A stretch of DNA of 64,000 nt from a bacterium D16-56. Lineage in GTDB: Bacteria; Bacillota; Clostridia; Lachnospirales; Lachnospiraceae. Positions 1 to 9,490 of the stretch are shown piece by piece. The stretch covers positions 27,330 to 91,329 of the forward strand of contig RAYY01000022.1 in assembly GCA_003611875.1 (NCBI GenBank). The letters run 5' to 3'. Below the pieces are notes generated by a model that saw only the letters and a list, made by a program, of their open reading frames with translations, had not been told where the DNA came from and ran no database searches. Each line of letters begins with the position of its first letter. The stretch's first letter is position 1. A program made the position numbers and the translations under genes.

Positions 1-872
1 GAAAGGTATATTATTTTGGGCCGGGGGAATTGAATATTAAAAGCGGAGAACACGTAATTGTGGAAACAGCCCGGGGCGTGGAATATGGATATGTGGTATT
101 GGGCAACAGGGAAATAGAGGATGGAAAGGTAATACAGCCTTTAAAGTCTGTGATACGTATGGCTACAGCTGAGGATAATGCCAGAGAGGAAAATAACCGG
201 AAAAAGGAGAAGGATGCCTTCGGAATTTGCCAGGAGAAGATCCGCAAGCATGGTCTTGAGATGAAGCTGATTGATGTGGAATATACCTTTGATAATAATA
301 AGATTCTGTTTTATTTTACGGCTGACGGGAGGATTGATTTCCGGGAATTGGTAAAGGATCTTGCATCTGTGTTTAAAACCAGAATTGAGCTTAGGCAGGT
401 AGGGGTCAGGGATGAGACGAAGATTGTAGGCGGTGTGGGAATCTGCGGAAGAGAGCTTTGCTGTCATTCTTACCTTTCAGAATTTATTCCCGTGTCCATC
501 AGAATGGCAAAGGAGCAGAATCTTTCCTTGAATCCAACTAAAATATCCGGTGTGTGCGGAAGGCTTATGTGCTGTCTGAAAAATGAGGAGGAGACTTATG
601 AATATCTGAATAGCAAGCTTCCTGGCGTGGGAGATTTTGTTACCACAGATGACGGACTGAAGGGTGAGGTACACAGTGTGAATGTCCTGCGTCAGCAGGT
701 AAAGGTTATTGTGACGGTAGACCATGATGAGAAGGAGATTCGGGAGTATAAAGTGGATCAATTACGGTTTAAGCCAAGGAGAAAAAGGAAAAAGACAGAG
801 GTGGAGGATGCGGAGCTTAAAAAGCTGGAGGCTCTGGAAAAAAGAGAGGGTAAGTCAAAGCTGGATGAATAA
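1..872 (+). CDS. ricT: RicT/YaaT-like PSP1-domain protein (5' end outside window)
   Basis: The frame is open to the window edge. The residues before the first internal start (TTG at 30) read KGYYFGPGEL, matching the family's N-terminal region, so the TTG is not the real start and only the first few tens of codons are missing. Visible are the PSP1 core, with a VIVETARG segment near the N-terminus, and two cysteine-rich motifs, GICGRELCC and GVCGRLMCC. These fit the Fe-S-binding cysteines of RicT, a part of the RicA-RicF-RicT complex that stimulates Y-complex RNA processing and sporulation phosphorelay in Bacillus. The C-terminus is a basic then acidic tail. It is followed after 25 bases by a methyltransferase and then rsmI, the usual Firmicutes neighbourhood (yaaT-yabB-rsmI). 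Confidence 0.9.
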   Translation, partial: KVYYFGPGELNIKSGEHVIVETARGVEYGYVVLGNREIEDGKVIQPLKSVIRMATAEDNAREENNRKKEKDAFGICQEKIRKHGLEMKLIDVEYTFDNNKILFYFTADGRIDFRELVKDLASVFKTRIELRQVGVRDETKIVGGVGICGRELCCHSYLSEFIPVSIRMAKEQNLSLNPTKISGVCGRLMCCLKNEEETYEYLNSKLPGVGDFVTTDDGLKGEVHSVNVLRQQVKVIVTVDHDEKEIREYKVDQLRFKPRRKRKKTEVEDAELKKLEALEKREGKSKLDE

Positions 873-897
873 GTAAGAATATTTTGGTTGGAGAATT

Positions 898-1659
898 ATG
901 AAAGAAAATGGTGAAAAAATAGAAAAGGTTCTGATCAGGGAGGATGAAAGGGTTGATGACCTGCAAAGGAACCATTATCAGATTATTCAAAAGAAAAAGG
1001 GATTTTGTTTTGGAATGGATGCTGTTCTTTTGTCAGGGTTTGCTCAGGTGAAGGAGAGGCAGCTTGTGATTGACCTTGGCACCGGAACGGGGATTATCCC
1101 CATTCTCTTAGAAGCAAAGACCAGGGGAAAGCATTTTACTGGTTTGGAAATCCAGGAGTCCATAGCAGAAATGGCTTTCAGAAGCGTATGTCTGAATAGG
1201 CTTCAGGATCGTGTTGAGATTGTACAGGGAGATATTAAGGAAGCCAGTCGTATATTCGGCAAGGCTTCTTTTGATGTGGTTACATCAAATCCCCCTTATA
1301 TGGCAGGAAATCACGGTATTCAAAATACGAATCAGGTAAAGGCAATTTCTCGGCATGAGATTCTTTGTAGTCTGGAGGATGTGGTGCGGGAAGCAGCGCT
1401 GCTTTTAAAACAGGGAGGATGCTTTTATATGGTGCATCGTCCGCGCCGTTTGGTGGAGATTCTCTGTGTATTGAGGGAATATGGGCTGGAGCCAAAGAGA
1501 ATCAAGATGGTGCATCCTTTTATAAAGGATAAAGCGAATATGGTGTTGATTGAAGCGGTAAAGGGAGGAGGAGCTATGATGAAAATAGAAGCGCCAGTGG
1601 TTGTATTTCAGGAGCCAGGAGTGTACTCAGAAGAAATCAGAACTGTTTATGGATACTAA
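898..1659 (+). CDS. TrmN6/YfiC-like tRNA (adenine-N6)-methyltransferase
   Basis: This is a class I SAM-dependent methyltransferase of 253 residues. Motif I (VIDLGTGTG) lies near residues 57-65 and the catalytic NPPY motif of N6-adenine methyltransferases at 131-134. The family member YfiC modifies A37 of tRNA-Val in E. coli; the Bacillus homologue next to rsmI is YabB. The substrate here is inferred only from family and position. The ATG at 898 has a GGAG seven bases upstream. It lies between ricT and rsmI and is probably cotranscribed with them. Length is normal for the family and nothing appears broken. Confidence 0.85.
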   Translation: MKENGEKIEKVLIREDERVDDLQRNHYQIIQKKKGFCFGMDAVLLSGFAQVKERQLVIDLGTGTGIIPILLEAKTRGKHFTGLEIQESIAEMAFRSVCLNRLQDRVEIVQGDIKEASRIFGKASFDVVTSNPPYMAGNHGIQNTNQVKAISRHEILCSLEDVVREAALLLKQGGCFYMVHRPRRLVEILCVLREYGLEPKRIKMVHPFIKDKANMVLIEAVKGGGAMMKIEAPVVVFQEPGVYSEEIRTVYGY

Positions 1660-1777
1660 GAAAGTGTCTCTCATACTATTTTGTGCTTTGAAGTGTGCAC
1701 AGCATTGAAGGAAAGGGTGAAAGAAAAACGTTTCCCCTAGCACAATTTAGAGAAAAAGATGAAAGAAGATTGATAAG

Positions 1778-2653
1778 ATGGAGCCGGAAGATAAAGGAGA
1801 AGGAATGCTGTATTTATGTGCTACCCCTATTGGAAATTTGGATGATATTACATTTCGGGTATTTCATACACTGCAGGAAGTAGATTTGATTGCAGCAGAG
1901 GATACCAGGCATACCATAAAGCTTTTAAATCATTTTAACATTCATACACCTATGACCAGCTATCATGAGTATAATAAGGTGGAAAAAGCACGTCAGCTTG
2001 TGGATAAAATGCTTCAGGGTGTGAATATTGCATTGGTGACAGATGCAGGAACGCCGGGAATCTCAGATCCAGGGGAGGAATTAGTGAGACAGTGTTACGA
2101 GGCAGGGATAAAAGTAACCTCACTGCCAGGAGCAGCGGCTTGTGTGACAGCATTGACGCTTTCTGGCCTTTCTACTAGAAGATTTTGTTTTGAGGCATTT
2201 CTGCCTTCTGAGAAAAAGGATCGCCGTTGGATTTTAGAAGAACTTCAGAAGGAGACAAGGACAATTATTATTTATGAGGCTCCTCATCATTTAATAAAGA
2301 CTCTTATGGAGCTTGCTCAGGCATTGGGTGAGGGAAGACGGATTACGATTTGCAGGGAGCTGACTAAGAGATATGAGGAAGCATATTTGTGTACCTTTCA
2401 AGAGGCATTAGAAAGGTATAAGACAGAAGAACCAAGAGGAGAATATGTACTGGTGATTGAGGGGAAAAGGATTGCAGATCTTCAAAAAGAACAGAGGCAA
2501 TCCTGGGATGAGCTGACTGTAGAGGAACATATGGAAATGTACATCAGCCAGGGCATAGAGCGAAAGGAAGCCATGAAGATGACAGCCAAGGACAGAGGAA
2601 TTGGAAAACGGGAGATCTATCAGCTTTTGGTGGATAAGAAAAGAGAAAAATAA
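1778..2653 (+). CDS. rsmI: 16S rRNA (cytidine1402-2'-O)-methyltransferase RsmI
   Basis: The protein is a tetrapyrrole-methylase-fold SAM enzyme that 2'-O-methylates C1402 in the ribosomal P site. Diagnostic motifs are TPIGNLDDIT near residues 16-25, EDTRHT near 41-46 and the loop TDAGTPGISDPG near 88-99. The C-terminal part carries the helical RsmI extension. Two starts are possible. ATG 1778 gives the longer N-terminus seen in many homologues, while ATG 1805 in the same frame has a clearly better ribosome site (AAAGGAG). The gap of 118 bases from the preceding gene shows no terminator, so the three genes probably form one operon ending at the hairpin after 2700. Confidence 0.92.
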   Translation: MEPEDKGEGMLYLCATPIGNLDDITFRVFHTLQEVDLIAAEDTRHTIKLLNHFNIHTPMTSYHEYNKVEKARQLVDKMLQGVNIALVTDAGTPGISDPGEELVRQCYEAGIKVTSLPGAAACVTALTLSGLSTRRFCFEAFLPSEKKDRRWILEELQKETRTIIIYEAPHHLIKTLMELAQALGEGRRITICRELTKRYEEAYLCTFQEALERYKTEEPRGEYVLVIEGKRIADLQKEQRQSWDELTVEEHMEMYISQGIERKEAMKMTAKDRGIGKREIYQLLVDKKREK

Positions 2654-2707
2654 GAAGAAAAGAAAGTAAAGAGGAATCACAATAAAAAATCAACATAAAC
2701 AGTAAAA

Positions 2708-2781
2708 AGGCTGCTGCAAAATCCAGCGGTTTCACAATAGTGGCTGATCTATTGTAGAAATACACGGTTTTGCAGCAGCCT
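2708..2781. terminator. Long hairpin after rsmI, probably a bidirectional terminator
   Basis: AGGCTGCTGCAAAA (2708-2721) is perfectly complementary to TTTTGCAGCAGCCT (2768-2781), 14 base pairs. A second small hairpin (CAATAG...CTATTG) sits inside the loop. It lies between the convergent rsmI and the lipoprotein gene, followed by TGTTTATATT on the plus strand and preceded by A-rich sequence that reads as T-rich on the minus strand. Confidence 0.75.
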
Positions 2782-2820
2782 GTTTATATTTCATGTTATA
2801 CTTATATCTGAATCCGGCGG

Positions 2821-3396
2821 TTATTTTCCGGCATCTGCCATAGATAAATTCTCAGCAACCGTCTCTCCGTTTACCTGAATGGTCAGATATACGATCTTCA
2901 TATTCTCAATAAAAGTATTTCCAACAGCCTGGAGAAGCATCTGATTGCTTGTATCAGGAAACTGGTTCAGATTTAAGATGCCATATTCATTCATATCGCT
3001 TTCAATCTCCACACCGGGAATTGTCACTACACCAGGCCCTACATCTTCACTGCTGGGCTGTCCTGTAGCTTCGTAGCTGACTACCTCTGTGCCTTCCTCC
3101 AGAACACCATACTGGATTAAAAGCGCTACCAGAGTGTCGGCATTTAATTCATCTACTGCATCCATGGTTCCTTCTAATGTTTTCCCATCCTGGCTGACAT
3201 TATAAACAGAAACCACATCCAGCTCCGGAGCAGTGGGATCCGGATGCTTTTCCGGTGCAGAAGATGACTCTGTCTGTTTTGTTTCGCCTGTATTTCCCTT
3301 GTTTGGAGTTGGGGTACAAGCAGCCAGTGACAGAATCATCACCAGGCTCACAGCACATAATGAAAATTTGGTTACATTCATGATCGTATTTTTCAT
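2821..3396 (-). CDS. GerMN-domain lipoprotein
   Basis: This 191-residue protein starts with a lipoprotein signal peptide (basic start, hydrophobic stretch, lipobox LAAC with Cys about residue 27), then a Ser/Thr/Pro/Glu-rich linker to about residue 55. The rest resembles the GerMN fold, found in the spore germination/engulfment protein GerM and in many clostridial lipoproteins, with a pattern of short strands around a helix ending in IVYLTIQVNG. It should be anchored on the outer face of the membrane. Its start has AAGGAGG upstream and lies 20 bases after the MarR gene, so the two are likely cotranscribed. A specific function cannot be stated; the domain assignment is from memory of the family pattern. 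Confidence 0.7.
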   Translation of the reverse strand: MKNTIMNVTKFSLCAVSLVMILSLAACTPTPNKGNTGETKQTESSSAPEKHPDPTAPELDVVSVYNVSQDGKTLEGTMDAVDELNADTLVALLIQYGVLEEGTEVVSYEATGQPSSEDVGPGVVTIPGVEIESDMNEYGILNLNQFPDTSNQMLLQAVGNTFIENMKIVYLTIQVNGETVAENLSMADAGK

Positions 3397-3416
3397 AACA
3401 AAAAACGCCTCCTTAA

Positions 3417-3860
3417 TTAATCCTCCTGAAATCTATGAAACCACTGATCCAGCTTTGTCAATGATTTCATCAGCGCTTCCGTCTCCTCTGCTGTAAGATC
3501 TCTTAATATCTCGTCGATCATATGACGGTGGAACCTCTCATGATGTTGATATGCACCCTTTCCTTTTTCAGACAGCGAAATATAGACTACTCTGCGGTCT
3601 TCTTTCCCTCGAGTCCGTTTGACATAGCCTTTCTTTTCCAGGCTGTTCATAGCAATGGTTAAGGTTCCCATTGTTACGGAAAGTACCTTTGCAATGGCAG
3701 ACATGTTTTTCGGTTCTCCAAGGCCGACTGCTTCAATTACATGCATGTCGTTGTTGGTAATGTCATGATATTCTGAGGTGATGATGGCGCGCTGCTCTAA
3801 GTCCATCACATCCCGAAAAAGATTCACCAATATGCTGTTCAGCGTCTCATAAGTATCCAC
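3417..3860 (-). CDS. MarR-family regulator resembling FabT
   Basis: This is a 147-residue winged-helix repressor. The DNA-binding region includes MSAIAKVLSVTMGTLTIAMN (recognition helix) followed by SLEKKGYVKRTRGKEDRRVV, the wing typical of MarR proteins. From memory, N- and C-terminal segments resemble streptococcal FabT, the repressor of type II fatty-acid genes that works with acyl-ACP as corepressor. In streptococci fabT sits at the start of the fab cluster; here it lies beyond the far end, separated from it by spmAB. A FabT-like TTTTGA-N3-TCAAAA palindrome in the fabH promoter supports the link. I saw no such palindrome in front of this gene itself. The exact orthology is inferred. Confidence 0.78.
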   Translation of the reverse strand: MDTYETLNSILVNLFRDVMDLEQRAIITSEYHDITNNDMHVIEAVGLGEPKNMSAIAKVLSVTMGTLTIAMNSLEKKGYVKRTRGKEDRRVVYISLSEKGKGAYQHHERFHRHMIDEILRDLTAEETEALMKSLTKLDQWFHRFQED

Positions 3861-4001
3861 TGATATCCCTCACTCTTTTCGGAAGGCAAAAGCTTCCCAA
3901 TGATTATACATGATTTTTTACAGTCAGGCAACCTGCAATTCCTTAGAAAATTCTTACAAGGTTGTGTCTATTTTGTGAAATTGTAAATTGTTTGCTTTTT
4001 T

Positions 4002-4517
4002 TCATTTTTGAGCCAAAAATATACTTGCCGCAATTCCCACTGTTGTTGCAATCATTGCGCCTGGCAATGTATAGCGTGATTTTGTAACATGAACGGATCC
4101 AAAATAAATGCTGATACAGTAAAATACAGTCTCTGTAGAGCTCATCATGATAGATGCTGCCATTCCTAAAAATGAATCCGGACCATAATTGGTGAAAATG
4201 TCAAGAACAAGTCCTGTGGCAGCAGAATTAGAAATCAGCCGTACCAGGGTAAGAGGAATCAGAGGCGCAGGAAGATGAAGCCATTGAGCAGGCGTTGTCA
4301 GCCATCCGCTTACTGCATCAAGAAATCCAGAAGTACGCAAAACTCCCACAGCAGTCATAAGACCTACTAAAGTAGGGAGAATGTCTGCTGCAGTACGAAT
4401 CCCGTCTTTTGCGCCAGCAAGAAAGTCGTCAAATATCGGGCGTTTGGATAAAAGTCCAAAACCTACTATATAACTGATGATCAGAGGAACCAGCATTCGG
4501 GAAATCCATTGGATCAT
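4002..4517 (-). CDS. spmB: Spore maturation protein SpmB
   Basis: This 171-residue integral membrane protein of the nucleoside-recognition (Gate) domain family has about five hydrophobic segments. The segment LISNSAATGLVLDIF and the following MMSSTETVFYCISIYFG are typical of SpmB. SpmA and SpmB act together in spore core dehydration and heat resistance in Bacillus and Clostridium. The start overlaps the stop of spmA by four bases, indicating translational coupling. The presence of the pair implies that the organism sporulates. Confidence 0.9.
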   Translation of the reverse strand: MIQWISRMLVPLIISYIVGFGLLSKRPIFDDFLAGAKDGIRTAADILPTLVGLMTAVGVLRTSGFLDAVSGWLTTPAQWLHLPAPLIPLTLVRLISNSAATGLVLDIFTNYGPDSFLGMAASIMMSSTETVFYCISIYFGSVHVTKSRYTLPGAMIATTVGIAASIFLAQK

Positions 4518-5098
4518 TTTTCCTTCACCGCCTTTCCCAAATCCATTAGCTTACAAAAGATTATTGCAGCTAAGGTGGAGCAGCCAGTGGCAATCAGGGC
4601 GGGACCTAGAACTGCGGCAGGGTCAGAAGAGCCATATTGGCTGCGGTAGGCGATCATAGTAACCGGAACCAACTGCAGGGAGGAAATATTAATGATCAAA
4701 AAGGTACACATGGCATTGGTAGCTTTTGATTGCTTTCCTTCCTGCATTAATTTCATTGCTTCTAAACCGGCTGGTGTAGCAGCCATTCCAAGACCCAGCA
4801 TATTGGCTGCCATATTGACTGAAATAGGCAGACGGGCAGGATGATCTTTATCCAGATCAGGAAAAAGAAAGGTCAGAATTGGTTCCATTTTATAAGCCAG
4901 CCATTCAATCAGTCCGGCTCTGTTTCCCACTTCCAATATTCCGCACCAAAAAGACATAACTCCGGCCATGGTAAGGCACAGCTTTACAGCATCTCCTGCC
5001 GAGTTAAGAAGTCCCTGGGTAACAGCATCCAGACTGTTGTTGGCAGCACCCCAAAGTATTCCTGTTAAAAGCATAAACCCCCATAGATAATTTAACAT
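4514..5098 (-). CDS. spmA: Spore maturation protein SpmA
   Basis: The 194-residue membrane protein begins MLNYLWGFMLLTGI and carries the conserved Gate-domain stretch ISVNMAANMLGLGMAATPAG near its middle, followed by hydrophobic segments. It is the partner of SpmB. It is encoded 67 bases beyond the end of the fatty-acid operon on the same strand. Whether it is read from the fab promoter or from its own forespore promoter cannot be decided from the sequence; I saw no clear terminator in that gap. Confidence 0.9.
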   Translation of the reverse strand: MLNYLWGFMLLTGILWGAANNSLDAVTQGLLNSAGDAVKLCLTMAGVMSFWCGILEVGNRAGLIEWLAYKMEPILTFLFPDLDKDHPARLPISVNMAANMLGLGMAATPAGLEAMKLMQEGKQSKATNAMCTFLIINISSLQLVPVTMIAYRSQYGSSDPAAVLGPALIATGCSTLAAIIFCKLMDLGKAVKEK

Positions 5099-5165
5099 AC
5101 ATTGCTCTTTTTATACGCTTTTGTTTTAATCTATGGACAGGAGCTATAAAATATGATGAATTTAT

Positions 5166-6290
5166 TTAAATAGAGCTTCCCATCAGGTCAGAGAGCACGC
5201 CTTCTACGGTTTCTATCTGCTGAGAACGGTAGGCATTGCTTCCGCAAAACAGAAGGGCATTGTCTAAATCCCCCTCTGCTGCATTGGACAGAGCCTTTGT
5301 GATGCAGTATGGAATATTTTTGGGATCACAGTGTTCCAGACATTGATAGCAGTGTTCAATTTTTCTCTTTTGTTCTCCTACATGATCTAAAAATTTATTT
5401 CGGATGGCACGTCCCGGCATTCCTACCGGGCTTTTGGTGATTACAATATCTTCTTTTTTGGCATTGAGATAGGACTGCTTATATGCCATAGGAGCGTCGC
5501 ACTCCTCTGTAGTCACAAACCGGGTGGCTACCTGGACACCGTCAGCTCCCAGCTCTATAGCGTGCTTCACGTCTTCATGGGTATAAATGCCTCCGGCAAT
5601 CACAACCGGAATATGGCGGCTGTATTTTTCTTCAAACTGTCTGACCACCTTTATGATTCCGTTGATTTCTTTGTCGTAGGCTTCCTGATCATAGGTTTCG
5701 GAAATATTATCTGTATCAGCGCCGTACTGGGCAAGCTGCTCTCTGGTAAAGCCTAAATGACCGCCTGCCAAGGGTCCTTCGATCACTAGCAGATCTGGAA
5801 CCTGGTTATATTTTCGATCCCATATTTTACAGATCACCATGGCAGATTTGGCTGTAGATACAATGGGGGCCAGCTTTGTCCGTACAATTTCTCCTGCTTC
5901 GGAAGCAATCCGTTTGGCTTCTGAAAGATACTCAGGAAGATCTACCGGAAGCCCTGCTCCGGAGATAATAATATCTGCTCCGGCTAAAATAGCCTCTTTT
6001 ACATACATGGCATAATTCCTGGTGGCCACCATAATATTAAAACCAATAATTCCCTTTGGCGCGATTTCTCTTGCTTTTTTTAATTCTGAACGGATTGCAC
6101 GCATATTGGATTCTAAAGGTTCCTTTAAAAAATTGGGATCCCGAAATCCGATTTGTGCAGTGGAGATGATTCCGATTCCTCCTGCTTTCGCTACAGCGCC
6201 TGCCAGGGAGGAAAGGCTGATGCCTACACCCATCCCGCCTTGTATCACAGGATATTTTGCAACCAAATCCCCAATAACCAATGGATTCAT
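5166..6290 (-). CDS. Nitronate monooxygenase / FabK-like flavoprotein
   Basis: This 374-residue TIM-barrel FMN protein belongs to the nitronate monooxygenase/enoyl-ACP reductase II superfamily. It has the N-terminal PVIQGGMGVGIS, a GGHLGF motif in the middle and GADGVQVATRFVTTEE, all typical of the FMN site. It is about 60 residues longer than the FabK in the same operon and ends with a cysteine cluster (HCYQCLEHCDP, near residue 320). It starts 11 bases after accDA, so it is part of the fatty-acid operon. It could be a second enoyl-ACP reductase, a nitronate-detoxifying enzyme or another lipid-linked reductase; the sequence alone does not decide this. Confidence 0.8.
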   Translation of the reverse strand: MNPLVIGDLVAKYPVIQGGMGVGISLSSLAGAVAKAGGIGIISTAQIGFRDPNFLKEPLESNMRAIRSELKKAREIAPKGIIGFNIMVATRNYAMYVKEAILAGADIIISGAGLPVDLPEYLSEAKRIASEAGEIVRTKLAPIVSTAKSAMVICKIWDRKYNQVPDLLVIEGPLAGGHLGFTREQLAQYGADTDNISETYDQEAYDKEINGIIKVVRQFEEKYSRHIPVVIAGGIYTHEDVKHAIELGADGVQVATRFVTTEECDAPMAYKQSYLNAKKEDIVITKSPVGMPGRAIRNKFLDHVGEQKRKIEHCYQCLEHCDPKNIPYCITKALSNAAEGDLDNALLFCGSNAYRSQQIETVEGVLSDLMGSSI

Positions 6291-6301
6291 GCTATCACCT
6301 C

Positions 6302-8086
6302 CTATATATTCCGAAATCTTTTGTACCGCTGCTCTGTGATTTCGTCCTTTGTCATTACTGAATATACGGATAAAAATCCATAGATTTTCTGTTTCATAAT
6401 ATCTGTCAGTTTTGGCAATGTCTGTATACTTGCTGGTTCATCTTCGGAGATAATCTCCTCAATAAGCCCTTTTTCGTAAAGATCAGAAGCCGTGATTTTC
6501 ATTACACGGGCCGCATCAGGAGCTTTTTTGCTGTCCTTCCATAGAATGGAAGCAAAGCCTTCTGGAGATAAAATGGAATAGATGGCATTTTCCAGCATCC
6601 AGACTTCATTGGCTACTGCCATGGCAAGGGCTCCGCCGCTTCCGCCTTCTCCGATTACAATGGAAAGTATTGGTACGGTTAAAGACGCCATCTCAAAAAG
6701 GTTTCGGGCAATAGCCTCACCTTGTCCTCTTTCCTCTGCCTCTAATCCGCAAAATGCTCCTGGAGTATCCACAAAACAGATAACAGGGCGCCCAAAGGTT
6801 TCTGCCTGTTTCATCAGGCGCAGAGCCTTTCTATACCCGTCAGGCGACGGCATACCAAAATTACATTTAATATTGTCCTTTGTATTTTTTCCTTTTTGCT
6901 GACCGATTACAGTTACCGGCATTCCGTGGAAGGAAGCAATGCCGCCTACAATGGCAGGATCATCGTGGTAATACCGATCACCGTGAAATTCTATAAAATT
7001 GTCAAAAACGGCTTCTATATAATCTGTGGCCACAGGACGTCCTGGGGCGCGAGAAAGCTGTACGGTATCCCAGGCTGTTTTTTCTTCTGAAGCAGGGTTA
7101 TGCAAAGCTTTATCATGATTCCTTTTTCGTCTGTCTTTTTTTACTGGATCAAAATGAAATAAATTACCGGACATAACTGGTTCTGGTGCTGCGCCGGAGG
7201 GGATGGATTCCGGAGGGTTGGCCAGATCTGTCTTTTGATGCAGGCGCAGGATCTGGGAAAGAACATCTTTTTGATCCTTTCTCTCCACAATCTTGTCTAC
7301 GAATCCGTGCTCCAAAAGAAATTCAGCCCGTTGAAAACCTTCAGGAAGCTTTTGCCGAATGGTCTGTTCAATGACACGAGGGCCTGCAAATCCAATCAGA
7401 GCATTGGGCTCTGCCAAAATAATGTCACCTAACATGGCAAAGCTGGCTGTAACGCCTCCTGTAGTGGGATCTGTTAAAACACTGATAAAAAGCTGTCCTG
7501 CTTCATGGTGGCGTTTTAAAGCTGCCGAGGTTTTGGCCATCTGCATCAGGGAAACGATTCCTTCCTGCATTCTGGCACCGCCGGAGCAGGCATAGATAAT
7601 AACCGGAAGCTGCTCATTGGTGGCGCGTTCCACCATCTGGGTAATCTTTTCTCCCACAATATGTCCCATACTGCTCATGAGAAATCTTGCATCACACACG
7701 CCAAAGGCTGTCTCTTGACCGCCGATGCGTCCTTTTCCGGTAACAATTGCTTCATTAAGCTTTGTGCGTTCTTTTGCTGCCTGAACCTTTTTTTCGTAGC
7801 CTGGAAAATTCAGAGGATTGGAAAAGTCCATCTGGTCATTCCATTCTTCAAAGGTTCCCTCGTCCATCAGCATCTCAATCCGTCGGTATGCGTGAACACG
7901 AAAATAACCGCCGCATTTTGGACAGACATAAAAATTGTTTGTCACATCCTCTACATAAATGGGTTGACCGCATTTATTGCACTTTTTCCAAAGGCCCTGA
8001 GGGATGCTGGGCTCTTCTTCTTTCTTTTGAGATTTATATTTTGTATCAATGATGGTATATGTTTTTTTGAACATATTTTTAAGCAT
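6302..8086 (-). CDS. accDA: Acetyl-CoA carboxylase carboxyltransferase, fused beta-alpha (AccDA)
   Basis: A single uninterrupted frame of 594 residues holds both carboxyltransferase subunits. Residues 36-58 form the AccD zinc ribbon (Cys36, Cys39, Cys55, Cys58), followed by the beta crotonase-fold domain to about residue 275. A charged linker leads to an alpha domain from about 325, with [33 protein letters not shown] and [12 protein letters not shown]. The enzyme transfers carboxyl from biotinyl AccB to acetyl-CoA, giving malonyl-CoA. Most bacteria have separate accD and accA; here fusion fixes a 1:1 ratio, and the usual N-terminal helices of AccA appear shortened. It lies downstream of accC, with about 37 bases between them. 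Confidence 0.93.
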   Translation of the reverse strand: MLKNMFKKTYTIIDTKYKSQKKEEEPSIPQGLWKKCNKCGQPIYVEDVTNNFYVCPKCGGYFRVHAYRRIEMLMDEGTFEEWNDQMDFSNPLNFPGYEKKVQAAKERTKLNEAIVTGKGRIGGQETAFGVCDARFLMSSMGHIVGEKITQMVERATNEQLPVIIYACSGGARMQEGIVSLMQMAKTSAALKRHHEAGQLFISVLTDPTTGGVTASFAMLGDIILAEPNALIGFAGPRVIEQTIRQKLPEGFQRAEFLLEHGFVDKIVERKDQKDVLSQILRLHQKTDLANPPESIPSGAAPEPVMSGNLFHFDPVKKDRRKRNHDKALHNPASEEKTAWDTVQLSRAPGRPVATDYIEAVFDNFIEFHGDRYYHDDPAIVGGIASFHGMPVTVIGQQKGKNTKDNIKCNFGMPSPDGYRKALRLMKQAETFGRPVICFVDTPGAFCGLEAEERGQGEAIARNLFEMASLTVPILSIVIGEGGSGGALAMAVANEVWMLENAIYSILSPEGFASILWKDSKKAPDAARVMKITASDLYEKGLIEEIISEDEPASIQTLPKLTDIMKQKIYGFLSVYSVMTKDEITEQRYKRFRNI

Positions 8087-8123
8087 AACCTAACATCCTC
8101 TCTATATTAATGAAGATTGTGTT

Positions 8124-9476
8124 TTATCTACAATATTCCGGAAAATAAGTCTGAATAAAATGCGTGTCTGTATCCCCATCCTCATAGGCAGGATGGCACA
8201 AGATTTCAAACTGAAAATCAAGGTTGGTATCAATTCCCTCAATGATCAGCTCTCCAAGGGCACTTCTCATCTTGGCGATTGCCTCTTCCCGGTCTTTTCC
8301 ATGAACAATCAGCTTCATCAGCATGGAATCATAATTAGCCGGAACTTTATAATCATTATAAATGTGGGTATCTACCCGAACACCATTGCCGCCGGGGATG
8401 TGTATATTGGTAATAACGCCGGGACAGGGCATAAAGTTTTTGGCTGGATTTTCTGCATTGATCCTGCATTCAATGGCATGTCCCTTAAGATGGATATCCT
8501 TTTGGGATACACTGAGAGGTTCTCCGGCTGCCACGCGGATTTGCTCTTTGATCAAATCCATTCCGCTGACTAATTCTGTCACCGGATGTTCCACCTGAAT
8601 CCTGGTATTCATTTCCATAAAATAGAAGTTTTTATTCTTGTCCAGCAAAAATTCGATGGTGCCTGCATTTTCATATCCCACTGCTTTGGCTGCCTGGACA
8701 GCAGTTTCTCCCATCTGCCTGCGAAGCTCGTCAGAAATGGCAATGGAAGGAGATTCTTCCAGTACCTTTTGGTGACGCCTCTGAATGGAACAGTCCCTCT
8801 CTCCTAAATGGATCACATTTCCGTGTTTGTCTGCCATAATCTGAAATTCAATATGGCGAGGTTTTTCAATATATCTCTCTAAATACATTGTATCATCAGA
8901 AAAGCCTTTTATGGATTCCATCTGGGCATTTTGAAAGTTCGCTTCAAAATCATCCTCTCCATAGGAAATTCTCATGCCTTTTCCGCCGCCGCCGGAGGAT
9001 GCTTTAATCATCACCGGAAATCCGATCTCTTTGGCAAGAGCAAGAGCATCTTCCACCGTGTGAACCGGTTCCTTTCCGCCTGGAACGACTGGTACTCCGG
9101 CTTCCATCATGGTCTTGCGGGCTTCGGATTTATTGCCCATTCTGTTGATAATGGAGGCTGACGGCCCGATAAAGCTGATGCTGCATTTTTCGCACAGCTC
9201 TGCAAAGCGTGCATTTTCAGACAAGAAACCAAAACCGGGATGAATCGCTTCTGCCTTCATGGCAACAGTGGCAGATAAAATTCTTTCCATGTTCAGATAG
9301 CTTTGCCCTGACGGCGCTGGTCCGATACAGATGGCTTCATCAGCCAGCAGTGTGTGCAGGCTGTCCTGATCAGCCTCTGAGTAGACGGCCACGGTTTTAA
9401 TTCCCATTTCCCGACATGCACGAATAATTCTTACCGCAATTTCGCCGCGGTTTGCGATCAATATTTTCTCAAACAT
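8124..9476 (-). CDS. accC: Biotin carboxylase subunit of acetyl-CoA carboxylase
   Basis: The 450-residue ATP-grasp enzyme begins MFEKILIANRGEIAVRIIRA, the hallmark of biotin carboxylases. It carries the glycine-rich ATP loop ASSGGGGKGMR near residues 159-169, and the catalytic region EMNTRIQVEHPVTE near 288-301. It carboxylates the biotin on AccB using ATP and bicarbonate. Length is normal. It lies 14 bases after fabZ and upstream of accDA in the leftward operon. Confidence 0.96.
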   Translation of the reverse strand: MFEKILIANRGEIAVRIIRACREMGIKTVAVYSEADQDSLHTLLADEAICIGPAPSGQSYLNMERILSATVAMKAEAIHPGFGFLSENARFAELCEKCSISFIGPSASIINRMGNKSEARKTMMEAGVPVVPGGKEPVHTVEDALALAKEIGFPVMIKASSGGGGKGMRISYGEDDFEANFQNAQMESIKGFSDDTMYLERYIEKPRHIEFQIMADKHGNVIHLGERDCSIQRRHQKVLEESPSIAISDELRRQMGETAVQAAKAVGYENAGTIEFLLDKNKNFYFMEMNTRIQVEHPVTELVSGMDLIKEQIRVAAGEPLSVSQKDIHLKGHAIECRINAENPAKNFMPCPGVITNIHIPGGNGVRVDTHIYNDYKVPANYDSMLMKLIVHGKDREEAIAKMRSALGELIIEGIDTNLDFQFEILCHPAYEDGDTDTHFIQTYFPEYCR

Positions 9477-9490
9477 CGGTACACCTCATG

